Part shown: positions 1-11,255 of the stretch, piece after piece | Numbering within the stretch: position 1 is the stretch's first letter | Layout: each line of letters begins with the position of its first letter | Assembly: GCA_004026145.2 (NCBI GenBank) | Contig: CP034996.1 | Coordinates: 8,865,891-8,929,890, forward strand | DNA length: 64,000 nucleotides | Origin: Takifugu bimaculatus | Lineage: Eukaryota; Chordata; Actinopteri; Tetraodontiformes; Tetraodontidae | Reading direction: 5' to 3' | Made by a program: the position numbers and the translations under genes | The notes under the pieces: model-generated | Database searches by the model: none | The model's input: the letters and a program-made list of their open reading frames with translations, nothing else | Told to the model about the DNA's origin: nothing

Positions 1-780
1 CTCTGTTGAGCAGCCCCAGTCTATTAATTGTGTTTACAAAGTTTAAATAAAAAGTATTTTTGTCTGCTCCACAAAGGCCCAGTTGGCTCTTGTAGCAGAT
101 GTTCAGGAGAGGGCCACTGAACTCCTGAGACTCAGGTCTCAGCTGGAGGTCAGGGATGTCATAGTCTGCCTTCAGGGAATCATTCCACTCACCTGTTCTG
201 GATCTGCAATCAACCCGGCATTTAAACTCCTGCTTCTCATTCCCTCTCTACCAGATTGTCCTCTGCGGTCATGCAAGTCATTCCAGCATTCTTCTACGGA
301 CTGATCACTCGGTACCGACCCTGTCTGTTTTTGACCTTCCTGCCTTGCCTCTGTCCTGGTAAAAGACTTCCGCCTACTGTCTCTGATCCCGAGTTCGTGG
401 AGCTCTCCTCCGGGTTCTGTTTGCTCGCGGCCGGCCAGTCTTCTGCTGCTCGGTTCGCTCCGCTGGCGCACACAGATCTTCTTCCCGAGCGTGCAGCCTT
501 TGGGTCTGACTGCTCTGCCCGTTTCAAGGGAAGGCGTCCATGGGGTCCAGCTCGGTTGCTACTCTGCCATACCACAGGAGGAGGCTCCTCTGTCTCTCAC
601 AGAGAGCCTCCTCTTCCAGAACTCCAGGCTTCTCTCCACCAGCCTCAGCGAGCGTATTTCGAGCATGGAACTCAGGGTCCGGTTGTCAGCCAGCGCCGGC
701 CCTGCTGCCTCCACCAGTTGCCTTAAACCAATCCAAAAAAATTCTAAGAGCGTCATTGAAACTCACATCAGAGGCTAAAA
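1..780. other. Unassigned GC-richer stretch, possibly old repeat
   Basis: Several short overlapping ORFs occur on both strands but none resembles a known protein. The first 70 bases include an A/T-rich motif (AAATAAAAAGTATTTTTGT, about 47-65) like the 3' ends of the Tx1-like LINEs seen later, so a LINE tail may end here. The part from about 240 to 720 is CpG-bearing and resembles a transposon leader or LTR in composition, but I could not assign it. Confidence 0.25.
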
Positions 781-1589
781 CTGAATTAAAATGCCACTAG
801 GCGCTTTTTGGTAAAATGCCAGTAATAAAAACAGCACATTAAAGCAAACCCACAGGCACAATATTACATGATTTAAACACATTAAAATTGTGTTTAAAAC
901 AGTTAAAGAAATCTAAAGGAGCTAAAGACACTCTGTCGTCCCTGATGTGGGACTGTGTACTTTCTGCAGTTTGTGTGCGTCCTCCACACATCCACCCTAA
1001 CCCTAACCATAACCCATGGGAGTAGACCAGATGCCTCAGGACCTGCTGCGAGGACAGATGCAGCTTCGCATGGTTCCGATCTAAAACCTCATCCTCAGTT
1101 AATTGAAGTCCCCCCCAAGAAAAGTCAACTCGCCCAAAACCCTGTAATTTGTTGCTGAGTGTCTCTAAAAAGTGTTTCCTCTCTGCACAGCTGTCTGCAC
1201 CCCCTCCCTGGGTCAGCTTTTGGGAGAATAAACATTAATAAAAGCAGCACTGCAGTGATCAAACTGGGCCATGATTAAAAGACACCTACCCTGAACAACA
1301 TGATCTATAGTAAAAGCTGTTGGCTTAAATCTCTTGGAGAAGAGGATCCTCACCCCAGCACTGAGGGCTGTGCCGTGGCTTCAAAACATCATCCCCTCCC
1401 ATCTCCTGCACTAATCAGCTTAATTACGGTAAAATCATCATTATGAGTCTCCTTTAAAAACATGTTGTTAATCTTCTTTAACTTCATTGTTTCAAATACT
1501 AAAGCTCTTTTGTTCTCCTCTCTGCCTTCATTTAAACAAATTTAAAATTGCTCATTAAAAGTGAGAGATAAAGTCGAGTGGGGGGACTA
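781..1589. other. AT-rich stretch with no recognised gene
   Basis: No convincing coding sequence on either strand. A few telomere-like CCCTAA units lie near 990-1012. If the minus-strand LINE ORF1 relic to the right continued, its ORF2 would lie here, but I see no endonuclease or reverse transcriptase motifs. Confidence 0.4.
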
Positions 1590-2262
1590 AAAGGCTAAAA
1601 AGGTGCATTTCCCAACAAAATAAAAGTATTTCTCTCCTAACCTTTAGAATCTTTTTTTTTTTATCTGAAAACCTCCTGATCAGTAGAACCTGCCTCAGCC
1701 TTGTATTTAACATGGTGTCTGGCAGAAAGATAGAATTGCTGTTTGTCAGAAAAAAATATTGTTCAATATTTACCCCTTTCATGTTTTTAGTTTCCTGTAA
1801 GACGTTTTTTAACATTTTAGGGCAGTAAAACTTCTCCTCCTGACTACCCATGTTCTTCTGGTGAAGGTCACTATCATCAGCCACGCAGCCCTCACTTCAC
1901 CTGTCTCACCCTCCTGTACACATACATCACCTTTCTCGCCCACCTGTTCACCCTCACCTGTGTTCCTGTCACTAATCACCGGGGCCATCGCTGCGTCGAC
2001 CCCCGGGCCCTCGGCCCCGGTGAAAAATTGCCCAGCAGCGGTTCCTGAGCTCGACAGAGTTGATTATACTGCGTGCGGACACTTTTTACCTAAATGCCCC
2101 GCTTCACCACAGCCGAAACACTTCATTTGCGCCGACGAGGCGAACAGGACATAATCAAAGTCGTCCACCAGCACCTTAAAGCACACATTGAGATCCTCAT
2201 CGCAGTTGTTGAGGCTAATGTAGAGCTGCCAGAGATGAGATGATCCAAAAAGTGATCCAGGT
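1590..2262 (-). pseudogene. Tx1-like LINE ORF1 relic (CCHC protein)
   Basis: Read on the minus strand, this stretch matches the architecture of the better ORF1 copy at 46.2-47.8 kb. It has the segment VDDFDY.LFAS, then a CCHC zinc knuckle (CFGCGEAGHLGKKCP, bases 2120-2079), a Gly/Glu-rich linker, and a C-terminal block with a (N/T)KGMKG-like motif and a KKK-rich end (about 1800-1600). ORF1 proteins of this type are RNA-binding partners of LINE ribonucleoprotein particles. A stop directly follows the knuckle and there is at least one frameshift, so it is dead. The sequence differs clearly from the plus-strand copies, so it is another subfamily. The 5' part is missing where the Gypsy element begins. 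Confidence 0.7.
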
Positions 2263-2270
2263 GATCCAAA

Positions 2271-3737
2271 ATGCTACCTGGTACAGAGGGCCCGAGACCC
2301 CGGGGTTGGAAACCCACTAAGCTTTGTATAGCCACAGTCACCGGTGAGCGCGGCAGAATGCGGGGCGAAGGATCTCTCCAGGTATGTGTTGCTAATCGCA
2401 CCATTGAGCACGAGTTCTGGCTGGCTGACATACAAGACCCCTGCATCATCGGGCTGGATCTGCTAGCCAAGTGGGAGGCTGTGGTCGACCTTCCCAGGAC
2501 TACACTTTATCTGGGTTCTGAGGCCGTTACGCTTCACCCCACCTGTGAGAAGGGACTGAGACAAGCGCCCTCTGCACAGGCAAGCACTCGGGTCCCCTCC
2601 ATGCAACCATCACCAGCCAGAGTCAAGGGAGCGACCACATCATCATTGCCACCCCAAGTGCCATCAGGTGAAACTAGGCAAGCTGTTGATGACCTGTACC
2701 TGAGAAGTTGCGAGGGCCTACAGGCGGACACGACATGCAAGCTTTGGGAGCTGCTGGAGCGGTTCGCCGACATCTTTGCAGCCAGGGATGAGGACTGTAC
2801 ACACACAAGTCTGGTACAACATGAGTTTAACACTGGTGATGCTTGCCCCATCCGTCTCTGCCCCGTCGCCTGCCACTGGCCAAGCAGACTGCAGCTGAAG
2901 AAAAGATCAAAGATGGCAGGTGCAGGCATCATCAAACCCTCCAGTAGCCATTGGGCATCCCCTGCTGTCCTGGTGAGAAAAAAAGATGACACTTGGCGGT
3001 TCTGTGTTGACTATCGCTGCCTTAACGATGTCACCCTCAAGGACTCCTATCCACTACCCCGTGTGGATGATGCCCTTGATTACATCGTGGGGTCCTGCTG
3101 GTTCAGCTCCCTTGATCTTCGCAGCGGCTATTGGCAGGTGGAGTTGGCACCGGATGCACACCCAAAGACTGCCTTTTCCATTGGCCAAGGGCTGTGGCAA
3201 TTTAAAGTCATGCCTTTCGGCCTGTGCAACGCTCCGGCCACCTTCGAGCGCCTTATGGAGAGGGTCCTGGCTGGAATTCCTCGAAGTCACTGTGTTGTCT
3301 ACTTGGATTACCTCCTCTCCCACGCTGCTGATTTCGAGAGTGCTGTGACCAACCTGGAGGTGGTCTTCCACGCCATTCGCCGGGCTAGGCTGCGTCTCCA
3401 TCCTAAGAAGTGTCACCTTTTCCGACGAGAGACATCCTTCTTGGGCCATGTCGTCAGTGCAGCAGGGGTGTCTACTGACCCTGCTAAGGTAGCCGCTGTG
3501 AGAGACTGGCCTTTTCCTCCACAATGTTGGACAACTGCAGAGTTTCCTGGGTCTGGCCTCCTACTATCGACGGTTTGTCAAAGACTTCGCCACCATTGCC
3601 AGCCCACTACATCGGCTGACCCAGAAAGGCCAAGTCTTTCAGTGGAGTGAGGACTGTGCTGACGCCTTTGAGCAGCTCGCTTAGCACTTGTTGGGGCCCC
3701 CATACTGTCCTATCCAGATCCCCAACTACTATTCATT
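2271..3737 (+). pseudogene. Gypsy pol: protease tail and reverse transcriptase (inactive)
   Basis: The reading begins inside the retropepsin-like domain (ADIQDPCIIGLDLLAKW). RT follows with VLVRKKDDTWRFCVDYRCLN, SYPLPR, SSLDLRSGYWQ and MPFGLCNAPATFERLM. The catalytic box reads VYLDYL instead of YLDD; the codon at 3309-3311 is TAC (Tyr), removing a metal-binding aspartate. Near 3525-3535 the frame shifts; the connection domain (SFLGLASYYRRFV) continues in another frame and then meets a TAG at 3682-3684. These are several independent lesions, so no functional enzyme can be made. Confidence 0.88.
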
Positions 3738-4289
3738 GTGGACACCAACGCCAGCAATGTGGGGCTTGGGGCCGTGTTGTCCCAGGAGGGAGAGAATGGG
3801 GAGCAGGTCATCGCGTACTACAGTCGCTCCCTCAACCGACCAGAGAGGAATTATTGTGTCACTCGTCGGGAACTGCTGGCTGTCGTCCTCGGGCTCCATC
3901 ACTTCAGGCCATACCTTTACAGGAGAAGATTTCTCCTGCGCACCGATCATGCCTCTCTCACGTGGCTATTAAACTTTAAGGAGCCAGAGAGACAGCTTGC
4001 ACGATGGTTAGAGACGCTACAGGATTACAACTTTGAAATCTGCCACCGGCCTGGCCGTCATCATGCCAATGCAGATGCTTTGTCCCAACGCCCTTGTGAA
4101 ATGGAACAATGTCGGTACTGCCAGCATGTGGAGGACCAGGGTACCGCGAACCCAACGGTATCCGCCCTACAACCCCTCCCCTTGGATGACGAGAGTGGGC
4201 CCCAGGTCTCAGCCCAAACAACAGCTGACAACGATGGTTTGGAAACCGTTGATCTCCAACAGCTCCAGCGGGGTGCCGTCAGGATGTAG
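3738..4289 (+). pseudogene. Gypsy pol: RNase H segment
   Basis: This open stretch of 183 codons carries the Ty3/Gypsy RNase H signature: DTNASNVGLGAVLSQ with the first acidic residue, SRSLNRPERNYCVTRRELLAV with the catalytic Glu, LRTDHASLTWLL, and HHANADALSQRP. The acidic catalytic residues look preserved even though RT upstream is dead. It is followed by CRYCQH, the usual lead-in to integrase. The stop at 4287-4289 separates it from integrase, and the original frame continues in another register (VELYVHRCDSC). Confidence 0.85.
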
Positions 4290-5385
4290 AGCTCTATGTT
4301 CATCGGTGCGACTCTTGCACTGCTAAGAAGGGACCGACTCAGCGTTTGCATGCTCCCCTGCAGCAGTACCAGGTGGGGGCCCCAATGGAGCGTGTGGGTG
4401 TAGACATCCTGAGCCCCTTTACCACCACTGACCAAGGGAACCGCTACGTCCTTGTGGCCATGGACTATTTTACCAATTGGCCTGAGGTGTATGCCGTCCC
4501 CGATCAGAGTGCATCCACCACCGCTGAGCGCCTGGTCAATGAGATGTTCTGCCGCTTTGGTGCGCCAGAGAAACTGCACAGTTTGCAACTTTGAAGCAAA
4601 AGTGTTCAGTGAGGTCTGCCGGAGGCTCAGCATCAAGAAGACCCGGACCACACCATTACATCCCCAGAGTGATGGACTGGTCGAACGCTACAACCGCACC
4701 CTGGCCACCCAGCTTGCAATCCTGACCAGCCGCCGGCAGCGAGACTGGGATCAGCACTTACCCTTGGTTCTGTGGGCGTACCGGAAGGCGGTTCAGGAGT
4801 CCACGAAATGCACCCCAGCAGTACTCATGTTTGGGCATGAGCTCCGCACTCCTGTGGACTTGGTGTTCGGGCCTCCCCCTGAGCCAGAGCTGGAAGGTGC
4901 ACCCGGCCTGGACTACCTCCACAGTCTGCGGTAACGGCTTCAGCTGGTGCATGAGATGACCAGGAAGGCCCTCTCTGATGCTGGCTGCGGCAAAAACGAG
5001 CTTATGATTCCCGTTGTAAAGGACAGGACTTTGCCCCTGGGGAGCAGGTATGGGTCTACAGCCCTGAGAGGAAGAAGGGCCTTTCCCCTAAATTCATGGG
5101 CTAGTGGGTGGGACCTTGTACTGTGCTCGAGAGACTGTTGGATATGGTGTACCGGGTGCAGCTGATCAAAGGGAAATGTGTGGTGGTGCTCCACCGTGAC
5201 AGGCTCGCACCCTATCACCATTTGGCCCAATCTGAGGGAGAGGTGGGGTCTGAGGACCAGCCCACTCCCTCACCCACTCCACCTCCTGAAACCACCAATA
5301 GGCCTCTTGAGGACACATGGCGACAGCGCCAGCTCCCTCACCACCTCAGGGACTTTGTCATGGGTTGCTGGGGACAGCTAACCAC
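4290..5385 (+). pseudogene. Gypsy pol: integrase, frameshifted
   Basis: Only the Cys half of the N-terminal HHCC zinc domain is visible (CDSCTAKKGPTQ, about 4310). The catalytic core starts with ERVGVDILSPF and MDYFTNWPEVY, and later has TTPLHPQSDGLVERYNRTLA (with the final Glu). The second core aspartate should lie near 4580, where a frameshift removes it (LHSLQL then stop). A TAA at 4932-4934 and a TAG near 5100 break the C-terminal part, recognisable by VWVYSPERKKGLSPKF and VVLHRDRLAPYHH. No chromodomain is evident. Confidence 0.85.
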
Positions 5386-5399
5386 CTAGGTGGGGGCAG

Positions 5400-5759
5400 T
5401 GTAGCGTGTTGGGGAGGGTCAGTGTGGGAGTTTCCCAGCATGCTTTGTGGCGGTGTGTCTGTGGGTTCAGGTTTGTGTTAACCCTGTTTTGTTTGTTGTA
5501 AATGTTATCTTTTGCAACTTTCAATGTTAGTGTTATATTTATTGAGTTCTGTTTCTTGTTGTATTTAATTACTGTTTTAATTACTGTTTGCACCTGCACA
5601 CCATAAGCCAGGTTATGTGTGTGATTGAAGACGTCCCTTCGTTCATGTGTCTTCTGTTAGTGTATAATAAAGTGGCTCTTATTACAGTTGAACTGCAGAA
5701 TAAGCTGGTAAAATTCTGCATCTGAGTTCTTCCGTAACCAAGAACCTTAGCTCGCCACA
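5400..5759 (+). repeat. 3' LTR of the truncated Gypsy element
   Basis: A purine-rich tract (GGTGGGGGCAG) immediately precedes TGTAGCGTG, and the putative LTR ends in CCACA, giving TG...CA termini and 360 bp. An AATAAA lies at 5666-5671, as expected for LTR polyadenylation. The right boundary is fixed because LINE ORF1 homology begins at about 5762. No matching 5' LTR occurs in the window. Confidence 0.65.
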
Positions 5760-5761
5760 AT

Positions 5762-6868
5762 ATAATTCTCAGGGCGGAGGAATTTAAATTTCGTTTCATC
5801 GCAACCTCCTCCGCCCTAAAGTGTTTCAATTGCAACGAGGAGGGACATCTCTCCAGGGCTTGTCCGAGCCGCGTGGTCCCGGACACGCCCCGTGGCCCGT
5901 TCCGGCGGCGAGGCATCGGTGGTTCAGCGGAGGGAGGCCCTGCTGTCCCGGACGGAGTGGTAACAGAGTTGGAGGAGAGACGGGGCGAGTGCGTGAGTGA
6001 CACTGAGGTGAGTGGAGGGAGTGAGAGTGTAGAGATGGTGGTGGAAATGAATGGCGAAGCAGGGGGGAAGGTGGATTTAACCGGGGTGGTGTGTGATTTG
6101 AGTGGTGGGATGAGTGATGCGGTGTGTGATTCAAATGAACAGGGGAAAAATGGTGAGGTAATGGGTGAAAAAGTCGAACTGGGTGAGGCAGGAGAGACTG
6201 GGGACATGATCTAAACAGGTGAGCTGGGTAGAGTGAGTCAGGTGATAGGTGAACTTGGGGTGCCAGGGATAGTGGCTGGCAAGCTGGGTGAGGGAGGGGT
6301 GAGCACAGGGGAGCGAGGTGAGGGGGCAGTGAGCACAGGGGAGCGAGGTGAGGGAGCAGTGGGCACAGGGGGCCGAGGTGAGGGAGCAGTGGGCACAGGT
6401 GAGGGAGCAGTGAGCGCAGATGAGGGCACTAGTGGGGCGTCCGAGTGGTGGCTTGTTTCCGCGAAGCGGCGGAACAAGCGGAAAAGTGCTATGAAGGACA
6501 AGGGGGGTAAAACCGGAAGGCTGGAGGATCCAGCCGCAGGCACAGACACCAGCGACTGCGAGTCCATGTTGGACTGCAGCGAACTGTCCGGCACAGTGCC
6601 AGACGGGCAGGTTTTTGATATGTACCCTCCAAGCCTATTTAAAAAGTTCCTTACGCAGACTAAGGGCATGAAAGGCCTTGACCTGGGAACATATTTCCCT
6701 GACAGGCTCCGTGTCATCCAGTCAGCGAGCTTTCTAATTAGGAACAAGGCAACATCGGATCTCACCGACCCAGAAATATATAGGCTGAAGAAGCACATGG
6801 GCAAAGCGGGAAAACAGCTGAATGGAAAAAAAAAAAAAAAACGTTTACCATGTTTTCCCTCGCTATGA
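5762..6868 (+). pseudogene. LINE copy 1 ORF1 (C-terminal half)
   Basis: The reading holds a CCHC zinc knuckle (CFNCNEEGHLSRACP, about 5823-5867), then a long Gly/Glu/Val-rich linker with tandem GEGAVSTGER-type units (about 6285-6430). A Ser/Asp patch (TDTSDCESM) and the conserved C-terminal block with TKGMKGLDL and RLKKHMGKAGKQLN follow. CAA in copy 2 is TAA here at about 6212-6214, a nonsense change. The segment just before the knuckle is shortened relative to copy 2. A run of 15-16 A residues near 6827-6841 replaces the normal stop. The protein would be an RNA-binding LINE component if intact. Confidence 0.8.
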
Positions 6869-9800
6869 ATACATTCAAAATTGGAACATTGAATGTCAAC
6901 AGAGCCAGGGACGCAAAAAATGGGCACTTGTGTTCGACACAGCAAGAAGAAAACGCGTTGATGTCATGTTCCTCCAGGAGACCCACAGCGACGGCGGCAT
7001 CGAAGCGGACTGGGAGAAGGAGTGGGAAGGACAGGTTCTGCCGAGCCACAACACCACCCTCAGTGGTGGAGTGGGCCTCCTTTTTTCAAGGGGCTTCACT
7101 CCATCATTCCTGGAGGTGGAGCATGTGCTGAGGGGACGGTGTTTGCTGCTGAAGGCGCACCTCCAGAACCACTCCTTGGTTTTTATTAATATTTATGCTC
7201 CCACCATTGGTACAGAGAGGAAGCGCTTTTTAGAAAAAGTCAGCACTGCTTTAAATGGTTGTGGGGATGAAGAGTTTTTATTCCTGGGTGGGGATTTTAA
7301 TTGCACAGAGTCTGTTTTAGACCACGACCATGCAGAGCCTCATCCAGCCTCGCAACATTGTCTGAGACAGCTGGCCTATTCTCATGGCCTGGTGGATGTG
7401 TAGAGGAGGATGCACGCAGACTGCAGGCAATACACTTGGTCCCATCTAGGTGATGGTAGGTTCTCCTCGGCCAGACTTGACCGTTTTTATTGTTTTAGGC
7501 ATCACTTCAGTGTTTTTAGGCAGTGTAACATCATGCCAGTTGGTTTTACCAATCACTCGCTGGTTTTAGGGGAAGTCACTATAAAGAACATTATGCCCAG
7601 GAGTGCATACTGGCATTTTATCTCCAGCCTAGCCCAGGACAATAGTTTTAGAGAGGTTTTATGTCATTTCTGGTCAGGTTTTAGAAAGAAAAAATTTGAT
7701 TTTACATGCTTGGGACAGTGGTAAATTAGAGATACAGCTCCTGTGCCAGCAGTATACTCTCAATGCCACGCAGGAAACACGCTGGTCGATAAAAGACCTA
7801 GTGACGGAGATAGTGGAGCTAGAGGCAATTGGCAGCTCCACAGCAGATCGAGGTTGTATTCAAATCCTCCAATCCAAAAAAATGGCCTTTGCCAGCCTGC
7901 TGGACATTTAGGTACAGGGTGCACTGGTCAGGTCCCAGATTCAGGACCTCACTGAGATGGATGCTCCCTCTGGCTTCTTTTTTGGGCTGGAGAAAAAGCA
8001 CAGACAGAACCTAATAATCCATTCACTGTTTTTGAGCAAAGGGCAGGAACTCGTGGAGCCGGGCCAGATAAGGAAGCAGGCAGTGGAGTTCTTTTCCTCC
8101 TTATACAAGAGTGAGTACTGCAGGGATGACGGCCTGTTCAATGAGTTCTGCGAGGACCTTCCTCGGGTCAAGACAAACTCGTGGCTGGACAGGCCATTGC
8201 AACTCGACAAGCTCCACGCCGCCCTCCTCAGCATGAAAGAAAGGAAAGCTCCAGGTGTCAATGGGCTCACGGTAGAGTTCTTCAAAGCCTTCTGGGATAT
8301 TGTGGCCCATGACATACTGGAGGTATTCAACGAGAGCCTGACCTTGGGTTCCCTGCCGTTGTCCTGTAGGAGAGCGGTTGTCATCCTCCTGCCAAAAAAG
8401 GGCAACCTGCAGGTGATTAAGAACTGGTGCCCTGTGTCTCTGCTGTGTATGGATTATAGGATTCTGTCCAAGACTTTGGCCTCAGGGAAGCTATGGAGCA
8501 GGTCATCCAACGGGACCAGACTTACTGTGTGCCCGGCAGGTCCATAGTAGATAATGTCCATCTAATTCGGGATGTTTTGGAAGTCTCTAGGTCATTGGAC
8601 GTTGATAATGGTCTCATTTTGTTAGACCAGGAAAAGGCTTTTGACCGGGTTGAACACGAGTTCCTTTGGAAGGTGATGGAGAGGTTTGGGTTCAGCCCTG
8701 ACTTCATAGCGATGATCCGCGTCCTGTACTGTGACATTGCGAGTATGCTGAAGTTAAATGGCAGTCTGTATGCTCCCTTCAGGGTGCGTAGAGGCGTCCG
8801 GCAGGGCTGCGCCCTCTCTGGAATGCTCTACGCTCTCTCCCTCGAACCCTTTCTCTCTAGGATCCGTGCAAGCGTGGATGGCCTGTTTTTACTGTCCTTT
8901 CACAGAAAAATAGTTTTATCTGCCTACGCAGATGATATAATAATAATGGTGTGCAGCCAGAGGGACGTAGATGTTTTATCTAATTTAACGGTTTTATTCA
9001 ACCGCCTGTCCGCGGCCAGGGTCAACTGGCACAAGAGTGAAGCCCTGGCTGTTGGCAGGTGGGAAAACGGTCTGCCGGTCCTTCCCCAGGATCTTGCCTG
9101 GCGGAGGGATGGCCGAAAATACCTAGGTGTTTTTATTGGAGACGAAGAAACTGAAAAGAAGAATTGGGTGGACACATTGGAAAAGATAGAAGAAAAAAAT
9201 AAAAAATGGAAATGGCTCCTCCCCTGTGTGTCATACAAAGGCAGAACCCTTGTCCTCAATAACCTGGTGGCCTCTGTGCTTTGGCAGTGGCTCAGTTGCA
9301 TGGAGCCACCCTCAGAGTTACTAGCACAACTTCAGACAAGGGTTCTGGCTTTCTTCATGCATTGGGTCCAGCAGGGGGTGTTGTACTTGCCTAGAGAGGA
9401 GGGAGGACAGGGCCTCATCCACCTGGCCAGCAGGAACGCCGCTTTTAGAATACAGTTCGTGCAGAGGTTTTTAACAGGGCCGGCAAATCTAATGTGGAGA
9501 GATGTGGCCAGATGTGTCTTCAGACAGGTGAGTAACTTGGGGCTGGATGATGCTCTGTTTTTAACTGACTTTAAATTTGCAAAATTAAATGGGCTACCTC
9601 CATTCTATCAAAGTGTTGTTAAGGCGTGGGCCCTTTTTAAAGTTGAAAAAAGAACCAGCTCTGACTCTATGTATTGGCTGCTGAGGGAACCCATGGTGCA
9701 CGGAGCCAGGCTGGACGTCTCGGCCGAAGCCATGCCGAGACTGACGGCTGAGCTGTGGCGGACCCGGCCCCTGCTCCTCCAGCACGTAGTGGCCTTAGCA

Positions 9801-10711
9801 GGGCCGGACCTAACGGGCGCAGAGGTAGTGGGTTCCCTGTTGGGCATCCGCTCTACCCAGGCAGTCGAGGGGGTGCTTCGGCTGTGGAGGAACAGACTCA
9901 GCATGAGAGAGAGGCATCTCCTTGAAGACTACGGCCAGGGGACCGAACCCGACAGCGAGGAGCCCTTCCTGGAGATCAGGCTGGCCGCCTATCTCGGGAA
10001 TCTAGACGGTCCTCTCCTCAGACCAGCAAAGACCTTCTCCCTAGTCGCGGCCGATAAGAAGACCACATACAACAACTGCGTGAGGGTATTGAACAGAAGA
10101 GGATTGTCGAACAGGAGCATGAGTGGGCTGATCGACTGGGAGGGAATGGAGCTCGCCCCTGCTGGAAGTTCCTTTACAAGCCGTCCCTGAAAAAGAGGAC
10201 CAGGGACCTCCAGTGGAGGATCTTACATGGGGCTGTTGCCCTGAACGCTCTCCTCTCCAGAATGAACACTGCTGTGTTGGACCAGTGCCCGTTTTGCTCC
10301 GGGTGAGAGACTGTGTTCCATGCGTACAGTGAGTGTGAGAGGCTCACTGTACTTTTTAATGTCATGAAGGGTGTTTTTAATGGTTTTAATGAAACCTTTT
10401 TGATTAGAACTTTTATTTTTGGTGCAGGATACAACAAAGATGCTCGCAGCAAGTGGCAACTCCTGAATTTTATCTGTGGTGAGGCAAAAATGGCAATTTA
10501 CATCTCCAGGAAAAACAAAATTTCAAAAACTGGAGATAGTGAGGCCGCCTCTGTATGGCGCTGCAATGTCCAGTGTAGGCTGACGTTGGAGTTTGTTTTT
10601 TATATAATGATAAATGACCTTGGCAAATTCCACGATATATGGTGTCACAAAAATGTTTTATGCACTGTTACAGAGGATCATTTGCACTTTGCACACCCCC
10701 TGGTGGGATAA
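6865..10711 (+). pseudogene. LINE copy 1 ORF2 (APE endonuclease-reverse transcriptase)
   Basis: The start (MNTFKIGTLNVN, 6865) matches copy 2. A frameshift follows within 60 bases. The endonuclease region shows LQETHSD and GGDFNC, but the C-terminal catalytic SDH-type motif reads TNHSLV where copy 2 has TDHSLV. TAG at 7401-7403 replaces a Trp codon. Further breaks lie near 7724, 7909 and 8480. From 8493 to 10190 the RT is open for 565 codons, with FDRVEHEFLW, RGVRQGCALSGMLY and AYADDII (YADD at 8935-8946). The C-terminal part is frameshifted; its CPFC zinc motif is followed by a TGA near 10303, and ORF2 ends at 10711. Confidence 0.85.
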
Positions 10712-10848
10712 ATTGTATTGTATTGTTGTTTTTCTTAATATTTATTTATTTATCTATTATTGTGGTTGTTGGTATTATTATTATAACTATTATTATTGGT
10801 ATTATTGTTATTACTATTATTATTGTTATTTTTATTATTCATCGGCAT
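10712..10848 (+). repeat. LINE 3' UTR start merging into ATT-rich microsatellite
   Basis: The first ~50 bases after the ORF2 stop match the copy 2 3' UTR (GATAAATT..., TTATCTATT). They pass into degenerate TTA/ATT repeats (about 10750-10842). On the minus strand these repeats form the AAT-rich tail of the LINE fragment that follows, so two LINEs meet tail to tail here. Confidence 0.6.
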
Positions 10849-11255
10849 CGCAGTCTCGGAAGACCATAGATTTCTTGTGCCTGGGAGTTAGGTTTTAACA
10901 CAGCGTCTTCTGTGGCTGAGAAGGCCAATGCGTGAGAGGCAGACACGGCCGCAGATGTCGCAAGTGTGGGCCACACCCGAGGATGGAAACGGTGAGGAGG
11001 AGACCTGTTGTTGCTTTCTCTTTATCCTCTTTGTTTCATGGTGTTTTGCCAGAGTGTTTTCATAGTTGAGCAGCCCGGTGCGGAGCGCCTTCTGCCACTT
11101 GAGGTGGTCCTGGGCAGTAACTTCCCAGATGTCAAGGCTGATGTTGAAGCTCTTGAGGTCTTGCTTGCAGATGTCCTAATAGCGTAACTGGGGGCGTCCT
11201 TTCTGTCTCTTACCAGACGACAGTTTGGCAAACAGGATGTCCTGTTGTAGTTCTG
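10849..11255 (-). mobile_element. LINE 3'-end fragment with C-terminal zinc finger
   Basis: Minus-strand translation gives the C-terminus of a different APE-type LINE polyprotein. It has a GKRQKGRPQLRY block, then DICKQDLKSFNI, WEVTAQDHLKWQ, and a terminal finger CDICGRVCLSRIGLLSHRRR, with the stop at 10890-10888. One internal TAG replaces the usual Lys of the YKD motif. Only the last ~110 residues remain, so this is a 5'-truncated insertion. It lies inside the 3' UTR of LINE copy 1, whose distal 3' UTR resumes at about 11256 (CTAAACAGGG..., compare CTAGACAGGG in copy 2). Clade not assigned. Confidence 0.7.

Larger units (their letters stand above)
2271..5759 (+). mobile_element. 5'-truncated Ty3/Gypsy retrotransposon
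   Basis: The pol domains run in Ty3/Gypsy order: protease tail, reverse transcriptase, RNase H, integrase, then a polypurine-like tract and a 3' LTR. Gag, the protease active site and the 5' LTR are absent. The left edge abuts a minus-strand LINE ORF1 relic and the right edge abuts LINE copy 1 exactly where its ORF1 homology begins. Frameshifts, stops and an altered RT catalytic motif show it is inactive. No target duplication can be tested because the left end is lost. Confidence 0.9.

Noticed and set aside
2123..2470. Minus-strand ORF of 115 codons
   Set aside because: Its frame is not that of the real minus-strand LINE ORF1, and its N-terminal half is antisense to Gypsy protease.
10614..10898. 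Tyr/Ile-rich ORFs
   Set aside because: They come from ATT-type repeats at the LINE tails.
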